The position numbers and the translations under genes are program-made. Below the pieces are notes generated by a model, which did not search any database, was not told where the DNA came from, and saw only the letters and a program-made list of their open reading frames with translations. Source: Thermoplasmata archaeon (GTDB lineage: Archaea > Thermoplasmatota > Thermoplasmata > Lutacidiplasmatales > UBA184). From it: a stretch of 8,798 bases of DNA. Shown piece after piece: positions 1 through 5,213 of this stretch. Each line of letters opens with the position of its first letter. Position 1 is the stretch's first letter. The stretch is from positions 1-8,798 of the forward strand of contig JASHSA010000040.1 of assembly GCA_030037035.1 (NCBI GenBank), read 5' to 3'.

Positions 1-248
1 AAGACCGCCCGCATCCCGGCGGTCGGCTCGACCGCCACGACCGCCGCCCCCTGGGGGAGAAGCGCTCGGGTCAGCTTGCCGGTGCCGGCGCCGAGCTCGA
101 CGACCGTGCGGCCGCGGCCGAGCCGGAGCTCCCGGGCCAGGTGGCCGACCGCGGCGCAGGGATAGCCGGGTCGGCCGCGCTCGTAGGTCCTCGCCGACCG
201 GTCGAAGCCGCGTACCGCCGGGTGGAGCCGGGCCGCGGGTCGGCTCAT
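1..248 (-). CDS. Class I SAM-dependent methyltransferase, N-terminal part (cut by left edge)
   Basis: The reverse strand reads from an ATG at 248 to the window edge, giving 82 residues of an incomplete protein. It starts with a short basic leader, then FDRSARTYERGRPGYP (residues 15-30), the lead-in common in UbiE/Methyltransf_11-like enzymes. Next comes SAM-binding motif I, VVELGAGTGKLTRAL (49-63), followed by strand 2 VVAVEPTAGM (70-79), whose acidic E74 is placed to hold the SAM ribose. The enzyme should therefore transfer a methyl group from SAM; the substrate cannot be read from this part. Its ATG overlaps the stop codon of the DUF429 gene (ATGA, 245-248), so the two are probably co-transcribed and translationally coupled. 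I see no convincing Shine-Dalgarno before it. Fold assignment is secure; biological role is unknown. Confidence 0.85.
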   Translation of the reverse strand, partial: MSRPAARLHPAVRGFDRSARTYERGRPGYPCAAVGHLARELRLGRGRTVVELGAGTGKLTRALLPQGAAVVAVEPTAGMRAV

Positions 249-931
249 GCGCGAGCGGGCCGGGCCTCGCTGCCCCGGAAGCGCCGGCGAGGACGAGGGA
301 GGACGAGCTCCGCCTCGCCCGGGTCGCCGAGGACCAGCGTCCGCCCGGCGAGGTGCTCGCGGCCGGTGTAGGCGCAGGCGATCGCGTCGAGCTCGTCGTG
401 CGTCAGGCGGCGGTCGCGGACGTCCCCGGTGAAGCCGAAGCGCACGAGCGCGGTCCGCAGCCGCTCCTCGCCGTCGCCCTTGCGCGGCAGCCCGAGGACG
501 TCCTGGGCGCCGCCCGGGTACGCCTCGATGACGGCGACGCCGCGGCGTCGCAGCTCGGCGGCCAGCGCGATCCCGCGCGCGGTGAGCTGCCGCATCGGCC
601 CCAGGGTCAGCGGAAAGAAGCGGATCCCCATCGCGAGCAGCGCGCGGTCGCACGCCCGCAGGTGCGGCGGTCCCGGGACCTCGAGAGACCGCCGGCCCCG
701 GGGCAGGGCGAGCGGCGCGTCGATCGCGACGATCGACGGTCGGGAGGCGAGCACCTCGCGGAGGATCTCGTCGTCGTCGCCGAGGACGCGGGTCCGGCCG
801 AACAGGCCCGGGCCGAGCACGCAGAGGCCGGTGCGACGCCGCGGGCTGCCGGCGAGGTCGAGGCCGACGGCAGGGCCCCGGCGCGTCGGCCGAGCCGAAG
901 GCCTGCGCGACGCCGGCACGCGTTCACGCAC
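245..931 (-). CDS. DUF429 family protein, predicted RNase H-fold nuclease
   Basis: This 228-residue protein matches the DUF429 (COG2410) pattern, a family predicted to have an RNase H fold and without a settled function. Visible blocks are GLDLAGSPRRRTG (23-35), IVAIDAPLALPRG (67-79), RACDRALLAMGIRFFPLTLG (92-111), MRQLTARGIALAAELRRRG (113-131), VIEAYPGGAQDVLGLPRK (134-151) and THDELDAIACAYTG (177-190). The acidic residues D25, D71, E136 and D179/D182 fall where an RNase H-type metal site would be. The start is ambiguous. GTG at 931 gives the longest form; GTG at 919 gives 224 residues and places a weak AT-containing stretch (944-946) about 26 bp upstream, as at other promoters here. The first 20 residues are basic and carry no conserved motif. 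The gene is followed with an ATGA overlap by a methyltransferase, and it is divergent from ndk. A nuclease activity is family-level prediction only. Confidence 0.85.
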   Translation of the reverse strand: MRERVPASRRPSARPTRRGPAVGLDLAGSPRRRTGLCVLGPGLFGRTRVLGDDDEILREVLASRPSIVAIDAPLALPRGRRSLEVPGPPHLRACDRALLAMGIRFFPLTLGPMRQLTARGIALAAELRRRGVAVIEAYPGGAQDVLGLPRKGDGEERLRTALVRFGFTGDVRDRRLTHDELDAIACAYTGREHLAGRTLVLGDPGEAELVLPRPRRRFRGSEARPARA

Positions 932-947
932 GGACGGCAGGGGAAAC

Positions 948-970
948 CGTTGACGTCCCGGGCGTCAACG
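948..970. promoter_or_regulatory. Perfect 8-7-8 inverted repeat in the DUF429/ndk divergent region
   Basis: The arms CGTTGACG (948-955) and CGTCAACG (963-970) are exact reverse complements around a 7-nt spacer that contains CCCGGG. The element directly abuts the TATA-like box of ndk at 971-977 and lies 17-39 bp upstream of the GTG at 931 of the DUF429 gene. This is the position expected for a dimeric regulator or for a site overlapping the TFB recognition element. The symmetry is seen directly; operator function is inferred. Confidence 0.5.
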
Positions 971-977
971 CTTTACC
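971..977 (+). promoter_or_regulatory. TATA-like box of ndk operon
   Basis: CTTTACC is the most AT-containing stretch in a GC-dominated intergenic region, and its centre is about 27 bp upstream of the ndk ATG at 1001. That is the archaeal TATA-to-start distance if transcription begins at or next to the ATG. No Shine-Dalgarno sequence precedes the ATG, consistent with a leaderless mRNA. Confidence 0.55.
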
Positions 978-1000
978 CGCCCGGCCCGCTCGTTGTGCCG

Positions 1001-1459
1001 ATGGCGGAGGGGAACGTCGAGCGAACGCTCGTCCTGGTCAAGCCGGACGGCGTGCGGCGGGGCCTGGTCGGCGAGATCGTCGGCCGCCTCGAGCGCAAGG
1101 GGCTCAAGCTGCTCGCCGCGAAGACGCTCCGCATCACGCCCGAGCTCGCGCAGCGCCACTACGCCGAGCACCAGGGCAAGCCGTTCTACCCGTCGCTGAT
1201 CCAGCACATCACGAGCGGACCGGTCCTCGCGCTCGCCGTCGAGGGCCGCTCGGCCGTCCCGGTGACGCGCCTGATCACCGGGGCGACGAACCCGCAGACC
1301 GCCGCCCCGGGGACGGTGCGGGGCGACCTCGCCCTCGGGATCACGCCGAACCTGGTCCATGCCTCCGACTCGCTCGAGTCGGCGGCGCGCGAGCTCGCCC
1401 TGTACTTCACCCCGGAAGAGTACCTCGCCTACTCGAGGGTCGGCGAGGAGTACTTCTAG
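1001..1459 (+). CDS. ndk: Nucleoside diphosphate kinase
   Basis: This 152-residue protein has the usual length of an archaeal or bacterial NDK. It moves the gamma phosphate of NTPs onto NDPs through a phosphohistidine and so balances the nucleotide pools in the cytoplasm. Diagnostic blocks are ERTLVLVKPDGVRRGLVGEI (7-26), LALAVEGRSAVPVTRLITGA (76-95), TNPQTAAPGTVRGDLAL (96-112) and NLVHASDSLESA (117-128). The catalytic histidine is H120, in an HASDS context, a variant of the HGSDS motif also found in archaeal enzymes. The reading frame is open far upstream, but homology begins at this ATG and a TATA-like box sits about 27 bp before it, so 1001 is a well-supported start. It is the first gene of ndk-tsaC-map, with only 4 nt before tsaC. 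Confidence 0.97.
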   Translation: MAEGNVERTLVLVKPDGVRRGLVGEIVGRLERKGLKLLAAKTLRITPELAQRHYAEHQGKPFYPSLIQHITSGPVLALAVEGRSAVPVTRLITGATNPQTAAPGTVRGDLALGITPNLVHASDSLESAARELALYFTPEEYLAYSRVGEEYF

Positions 1460-1463
1460 GGCG

Positions 1464-2027
1464 ATGGCCCCGCCGAGCGGGGCCGCCGTCCGCGCGCTCC
1501 TCGCGGGCCGGCTCGTCGTGCATCCGACCGACACGCTCTACGCCCTGGCCGCGCGCGCCTCAGACCGACGCGCGGTCGCTCGCCTCGTCGACGCGAAGGG
1601 GCGGGCTCCCGGCCGTCCGCTCTCCGTCGCGGTGAGCTCCACCGAGGAGCTGGAGCGCTGGGCGGTCCTCGGCCGGCCGGCACGTCGGTTCGTGCGCGAC
1701 GAGCTCCCCGGGGCGTACACGATCCTCGCCCGGCCGTCGGCCGAGGCGCGCCGCCGCCTCGCCCCAGAGGTCGCCGGCGGTGCGCGGATCGGCCTTCGGG
1801 TGCCGGCCCATCCTCTCGCGCTCGAGCTCGCCCGGGCGGCCGGTCCGCTGGTCGCGACGTCGGCGAACCGCAGCGGCGAGCCGCCCGCGCGCACCGTCGC
1901 CGACGCCCGGCGCCGCCTCGGCACGGCGGTCGCCGCCTACGTGGACGGCCCGCCCCGCCCGACCGGCCGGCCGTCGACGCTGGTCGACGTCGCCGGGGCG
2001 TCCCCCCGGGAGGTCCCCCGGGGATGA
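1464..2027 (+). CDS. tsaC: YrdC-domain threonylcarbamoyl-AMP synthase
   Basis: This 187-residue single-domain YrdC protein should make threonylcarbamoyl-AMP from threonine, bicarbonate and ATP, the first step of t6A37 modification in ANN-decoding tRNAs. Visible motifs are VVHPTDTLYALAARA (18-32), the DAKGRAPGRPLSVAV basic and substrate loop (43-57, K45 and R47), PGAYTILA (82-89), GLRVPAHPLALEL (110-122), LVATSANRSGEP (129-140, S133/N135) and GRPSTLVDV (168-176). Two changes from the common consensus are visible: A27 where YGL is usual, and A48 where KxRP is usual. Many archaeal homologues are longer Sua5 proteins with an extra C-terminal domain. This one stops after the YrdC domain, so it resembles bacterial TsaC. 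ATG 1464 follows the ndk stop by 4 nt; only a weak GAGGAG at 1445-1450 could serve as a ribosome site. Its stop overlaps the map start (ATGA). A YrdC paralogue with another role is possible but less likely. Confidence 0.9.
   Translation: MAPPSGAAVRALLAGRLVVHPTDTLYALAARASDRRAVARLVDAKGRAPGRPLSVAVSSTEELERWAVLGRPARRFVRDELPGAYTILARPSAEARRRLAPEVAGGARIGLRVPAHPLALELARAAGPLVATSANRSGEPPARTVADARRRLGTAVAAYVDGPPRPTGRPSTLVDVAGASPREVPRG
2002..2023 (+). promoter_or_regulatory. Shine-Dalgarno of map inside a possible GC hairpin
   Basis: GGGAGGT at 2008-2014 ends 9 nt before the map ATG and is a strong match to the archaeal anti-Shine-Dalgarno sequence. It decides the map start. The surrounding bases can fold: CCCC at 2002-2005 with GGGG at 2020-2023, and GGG at 2008-2010 with CCC at 2015-2017 around an AGGT loop. 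This would partly hide the site until ribosomes finishing tsaC open it. The ribosome site is clear; the fold is an inference. Confidence 0.6.
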
Positions 2028-2923
2028 GCGGCGCCGACCCTGAGCCCGGACTCGAGCGCTGGCGCGACGCGGCCCGGATCGCGGCGGGGGCTCGGGAGCT
2101 CGGTCTGCGGCTCGCCGTTCCCGGCGCGCGTCGCCGGGAGATCGCCGAGGCGGTCGAGGGCTACGTGCGCGAGCACGGCGCCCAGCCGGCGTTCCCGGCG
2201 AACCTCTCGCGCAACCGGGAGGCGGCCCACTACACCCCGGACGCGCAGGACGACGCCCGCCTCGAGAACGGGGACCTCCTCAAGGTCGACGTCGGCGCCC
2301 ACGTTGACGGCGCCGTCGCCGACACCGCCGACACCGTGGAGGTCGGGGGCGGGCACCGGCACGCCCACCTGATCTCCGCCGTGCGCGAGGGGCTCGCCGC
2401 CGGGGTCCGCGCGGTGCGTCCCGGCGGGGCGGTCGACGACGTCAGCCGGGCGGTCGCCGAGGCGATCCGGGCGCGCGGGCTGCTGCCGATCCGCGACCTG
2501 ACGGGCCACTCGATCGAACGCTACCTGCTGCACGCCGGCAAGTCGATCCCGAACGTCCCCGGCCTCTCGACCGAGAGGTTCCTCCCGGGGGAGATCGTCG
2601 CGATCGAGCCGTTCGCGACCAACGGCGAGGGCCGCATCGAGAACGGTCCGTTCGGCCACATCGTGAGGTTCCGCCGGCCTCCCCCGACGGACGACGCCGA
2701 GCTCTCCGCGCTGTACGGCCGGTTCCGGACGCTGCCGTTCACCGCCCGGTGGGCCCGCTCCGACGCCGAGCGGAGCGCCCTCGACCGGGGGCGCCGGCTC
2801 CTGCAGAGCTACCCGGTCTTCCTCGAGCGGGGCGGGGGCCTCGTCGCACAGGCCGAGCACACAGTCCTCGTGGGGGCGAACGGGGCCGAGGTCCTGACCC
2901 GCGCCGGCCCGGCCGGCGGTTGA
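2024..2923 (+). CDS. map: Type II methionine aminopeptidase
   Basis: This 299-residue enzyme removes the initiator methionine from new proteins with small second residues and is essential in most cells. The full archaeal/eukaryotic type II pattern is visible: AFPANLSRNREAAHYTP (56-72, with H69), LKVDVGAHVDGAVADTADT (86-104), DLTGHSIERYLLHAGKSIPN (158-177), VAIEPFATNGEG (192-203) and QAEHTVLV (276-283). By family knowledge the dimetal ligands are D89, D100, H162, E195 and E278, all present with the expected spacing. The region at about 210-270 holds the helical insertion that marks type II enzymes. The ATG overlaps the tsaC stop (ATGA) and has a good GGAGGT ribosome site. Its end is only 10 nt from the stop of the convergent metE gene. 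No truncation or missing residue is apparent. Confidence 0.97.
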   Translation: MSGADPEPGLERWRDAARIAAGARELGLRLAVPGARRREIAEAVEGYVREHGAQPAFPANLSRNREAAHYTPDAQDDARLENGDLLKVDVGAHVDGAVADTADTVEVGGGHRHAHLISAVREGLAAGVRAVRPGGAVDDVSRAVAEAIRARGLLPIRDLTGHSIERYLLHAGKSIPNVPGLSTERFLPGEIVAIEPFATNGEGRIENGPFGHIVRFRRPPPTDDAELSALYGRFRTLPFTARWARSDAERSALDRGRRLLQSYPVFLERGGGLVAQAEHTVLVGANGAEVLTRAGPAGG

Positions 2924-2933
2924 GCCGGTCCGG

Positions 2934-4073
2934 TCAGTCCCGGCCGCCGAGGCGCTCCCGCGCGAGCCGGGCTCCCGCGACCATCGCGCCGAGCTTCGCG
3001 TGCGCGACCTCGAGGCTGCGGGTCCGCAGCCCGCAATCCGGGTTCGCCCAGAGCCGCGCCGGGTCGCCGAGGTGGCGCGCCGCCCGCGCGAGGCGGTCGG
3101 CGACGAGCTCGGGGCTCTCGAGCCGGTCGACGTGGACGTCGACGACCCCGACGCCGACCGCGCGGTCGTCGCCGTACTGCCGCAGCTCGTCGAGCGCCGC
3201 GTAGGCGTCGTTCGACTCGTCGTCCCGGTTCGCGAACTCCCAGGTCCACTGGCGGCATCGCTTCGCCTCGAGGAGGCCGGGCAGCAGCTTCGGGTAGTCG
3301 GTGTAGCAGACGTGCATCGACAGCTCCGCGTCGATCCCCTCCGTCGCGGCGTTGAACCCCTCGACGACGAGCGCGACCTCGTCCGGGTGGGTCCCGGCGG
3401 CCGGCTCGTCGATCTGGACGGTGCGGCATCCGCGGGCGACGAGCTCGCGGAGCGTCGGGCGGATCGCCTCGCGGGCGAGCGCGACGACGAGCTCGCGCTG
3501 GGCCGTCCGCCGCGCCTCCCTCCCCTTCCAGCCCGGCTGGCGGGCGAGGTAGAACTCGTTGAACGACCAGTCGGCGAGCGTGTACGGGCCGGTGATCGGC
3601 AGCTTGGGAGCGGCGTGGGCGTGGTCCCGCACGAACTCGAACTCCTCGACGTGGTACGGCCGCTCGAGGCCGACCGGCCCGACGACCGCCGCCTTGCGGT
3701 AGTACTTCGCGTCGAACGAGCGGACGTGGCCGACGAACCGGAACCCGCGCAGGCGGCGGACCGGATGCTCGTACATCTCGATGCGTCGCGCCTCGCCGTC
3801 GTAGACGCGGTCGAGACCGCTCGACTCGAGGAAGCGGATCGCGAACAGCGACGCGAGCTCGCCGGCCGCCTCGGCGACCGCCGGCCCGGGGGTGCCGCCC
3901 AGGACCGTGGCCGTCGCCTCCGGCAGCTCGGCCCCGAGGCCGAGCTTCCCGTCCCACCGCGCGAACTCCGCGCGCGACGCCTCCGTCTGCGGCGCGCCGC
4001 GCTGCGCGAGGAGTTGCCAGCTCGGCCGGGGGAGGCTTCCGACCTCCTGGCCGGGGAACAGCCTCTCGCTCAT
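2934..4073 (-). CDS. metE: Cobalamin-independent methionine synthase, catalytic (C-terminal) domain protein
   Basis: This 379-residue protein corresponds to the zinc-bearing C-terminal barrel of MetE, which methylates homocysteine to methionine. It opens with VGSLPRPSWQLLAQRG (11-26). Later blocks are LPITGPYTLADWSFNEFY (158-175), TVQIDEPAAGTHPDEVAL (218-235), LSMHVCYTDYPKLL (251-264), RQWTWEFANRDDESND (274-289) and ARLWANPDCGLRTRS (339-353). Zinc ligands inferred by alignment to bacterial MetE are H254, C256, E279 and C347. At half the length of bacterial MetE (about 750 residues), it belongs to the archaeal core type. The methyl donor is uncertain: some core enzymes take methyl from methylcobalamin or a protein partner rather than a polyglutamyl folate. 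The ATG at 4073 overlaps the upstream gene's stop (ATGA), with a purine run (AGGGGG, 4086-4081) 7 nt before it. The frame stays open far upstream only because of high GC. Confidence 0.93.
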   Translation of the reverse strand: MSERLFPGQEVGSLPRPSWQLLAQRGAPQTEASRAEFARWDGKLGLGAELPEATATVLGGTPGPAVAEAAGELASLFAIRFLESSGLDRVYDGEARRIEMYEHPVRRLRGFRFVGHVRSFDAKYYRKAAVVGPVGLERPYHVEEFEFVRDHAHAAPKLPITGPYTLADWSFNEFYLARQPGWKGREARRTAQRELVVALAREAIRPTLRELVARGCRTVQIDEPAAGTHPDEVALVVEGFNAATEGIDAELSMHVCYTDYPKLLPGLLEAKRCRQWTWEFANRDDESNDAYAALDELRQYGDDRAVGVGVVDVHVDRLESPELVADRLARAARHLGDPARLWANPDCGLRTRSLEVAHAKLGAMVAGARLARERLGGRD

Positions 4074-5041
4074 GCGCTCGCCCCCTGGGCGATCCGACGT
4101 GCCGCGTCGGCGAGGACCCCGAGCTTCGCCCGGGCCGGCTCGGCCGGCAGCCACTCGAGGGGGGCGCCGACCCCGAGCCAGAGGCGTCGGGCACGGCGGC
4201 GCCCGGCCGCCGCGAGCGCGACGCGCGCGATCTCGGCCGGGTCCTCGAGGAGGGTCGTGCGGGGGTCGAGGACCCCGACGCCGAGCTCTCGGGGCCGGTC
4301 GCTCTCGGGGAGACGCTCCGGCTCGACCTCGGTGAGGTCGACGCCGACCGCCGTCACGGCGAGCCGGTCGAGGAGCGGGAACGCCGGGCCCGGCGCGGCG
4401 CCGTACGTCCACAGGACGGTCGTCGCCCCGGGGACCGCGGCGGCGATCGAGCGGTAGGCCTCCTCGAGCGACGCGCCGGCCGGTCCCTCCGGCGGGTCGA
4501 CGACGACCAGGGGCTCGGAGAAGACGAACGTGCGGAACCCGTCGCGCCCGAGCTCGCGGAGCTCCTCGGCGAGGAGCCGCCCCAGGCGGTGGACGAGCGC
4601 CGGCCCGGTCTCCCCGGAGCGGTTGTCGAGCAGGCCCGCGAACGTGAAGGGCCCGGGAAGCAGGATGCGTGCGGCGGCCGGGTCGGCGCGGAGCGGCGGC
4701 GGCAGCGAGGCGAGGACCGCGCCGGGCCGACGCGCCGGCGGGTGCAGGAGCACCGGTCGCCGGTAGAACGTGTTCGATTCGAACCATCGTGTCAGCGGCC
4801 CGAGCGCGAACCCTTCCCAGCCGGAGACGAGCGTCCGGAACAGGTCGTCGTTCCGAAGGAACCCGGCGGTGACCGACCCGAAGCCGAAGGTCCGCTCCTC
4901 CGCGACGAGCGCCTCCTCGGCGGCCCGGTAGGCCCGCTCGACCTCCTCGGCGCTCGTCCGGCCTCGGTCGAGGTCGCGCGTCGCCCGCACGAGCGCTTCC
5001 GAGCGCGGGAACGGGCTGACCAGGCCGGCGTCGACGAGCAT
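4070..5041 (-). CDS. MetE N-terminal-domain-like protein, no zinc ligands
   Basis: This 323-residue protein is a second MetE-family barrel, paralogous to the gene that follows it. Shared landmarks are SPFPRSEALVRATRDLDRG (9-27), RWFESNTFYRRPVLL (85-99), LLPGPFTFAGLLDNRSG (127-143), FVFSEPLVVVDPP (172-184), GVDLTEVEPERLPE (233-246) and LGVGVLDPRTTLLEDP (253-268). Where the partner has HxC, this protein reads VLWTYGAAPG (209-218), and where the partner has NPDCG it reads LGVGAPLEWLP (289-299). It has no cysteine at all, so it cannot bind the catalytic zinc as MetE does. By analogy with full-length MetE, it may act as the N-terminal half that helps bind the methyl donor, in complex with the downstream product. 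It is first in the operon, with a TATA-like box about 29 bp before its ATG, and overlaps the catalytic gene by 4 nt. The family is fairly sure; the accessory role is inferred. Confidence 0.85.
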   Translation of the reverse strand: MLVDAGLVSPFPRSEALVRATRDLDRGRTSAEEVERAYRAAEEALVAEERTFGFGSVTAGFLRNDDLFRTLVSGWEGFALGPLTRWFESNTFYRRPVLLHPPARRPGAVLASLPPPLRADPAAARILLPGPFTFAGLLDNRSGETGPALVHRLGRLLAEELRELGRDGFRTFVFSEPLVVVDPPEGPAGASLEEAYRSIAAAVPGATTVLWTYGAAPGPAFPLLDRLAVTAVGVDLTEVEPERLPESDRPRELGVGVLDPRTTLLEDPAEIARVALAAAGRRRARRLWLGVGAPLEWLPAEPARAKLGVLADAARRIAQGASA

Positions 5042-5066
5042 CGGCGCGGCGCGGAACGTCGCCTCC

Positions 5067-5073
5067 CCTTAAT
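5067..5073 (-). promoter_or_regulatory. TATA-like box of the metE operon
   Basis: Read on the minus strand this is ATTAAGG, an AT-rich island in GC-rich sequence. Its TTAA core is centred about 29 bp upstream of the ATG at 5041. No Shine-Dalgarno lies before that ATG, so the transcript is probably leaderless or nearly so. Confidence 0.55.
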
Positions 5074-5091
5074 CCCCGCGTGCCGGCGGGG
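5074..5091. promoter_or_regulatory. 6-6-6 inverted repeat against the metE TATA box
   Basis: CCCCGC (5074-5079) and GCGGGG (5086-5091) are perfect reverse complements with a 6-nt spacer. On the minus strand the element ends exactly where the ATTAAGG box begins, the same upstream-abutting arrangement as the repeat before ndk. In such GC-rich DNA a 6-bp match may arise by chance, so operator function is only a possibility. Confidence 0.3.
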
Positions 5092-5094
5092 TGG

Positions 5095-5107
5095 GCAACG
5101 GCGTTGC
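5095..5107. repeat. 13-bp palindrome GCAACGGCGTTGC in the divergent intergenic region
   Basis: The arms GCAACG and CGTTGC are exact reverse complements around a single G. It lies between the metE and malic enzyme promoters, and its CGTTG half matches the start of the ndk-upstream repeat arm. It is a candidate protein-binding site with no further support. Confidence 0.3.
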
Positions 5108-5180
5108 GCGGGGAACAAGCGCGCCGGCCCGCGGACGCCCTCCGAGGTTCCGCGCTCGAGCGGCGCGCGCTCTCGCAAAG

Positions 5181-5186
5181 GATAAT
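5181..5186 (+). promoter_or_regulatory. TATA-like box of the malic enzyme gene
   Basis: GATAAT, preceded by the purine-rich GCAAAG that could act as a TFB recognition element, is centred about 30 bp upstream of the ATG at 5214. It supports this ATG over starts further up the open frame, which is open back to about 5091. Confidence 0.6.
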
Positions 5187-5190
5187 GAGG

Positions 5191-5213
5191 CCGCTCCCCG
5201 CTCGAGGGAGCGG
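5191..5213 (+). promoter_or_regulatory. Perfect 8-7-8 inverted repeat directly before the malic enzyme start
   Basis: CCGCTCCC (5191-5198) and GGGAGCGG (5206-5213) are exact reverse complements with a 7-nt spacer containing CTCGAG. The element fills the space between the TATA-like box and the ATG, ending on the base before the start codon. As DNA this is a classic repressor position covering the transcription start. As RNA, if a leader were made, it would be a hairpin next to the start codon. Which applies cannot be told from sequence. Confidence 0.5.

Noticed and set aside
353..1000. Open frame in front of ndk that could extend it to 368 residues
   Set aside because: It lies opposite the DUF429 gene and has no family motif; NDK homology starts at 1001, where a TATA-like box is correctly placed.
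3000..4457. 485-residue plus-strand frame opposite the metE genes
   Set aside because: It is the complement of two well-supported genes; the product is biased repeats of Arg, Val, Glu and Asp without a recognisable domain.
5091..5213. N-terminal extension of malic enzyme by about 40 residues
   Set aside because: The extra sequence is compositionally biased, covers the TATA-like box and the palindrome, and has no counterpart in the family.
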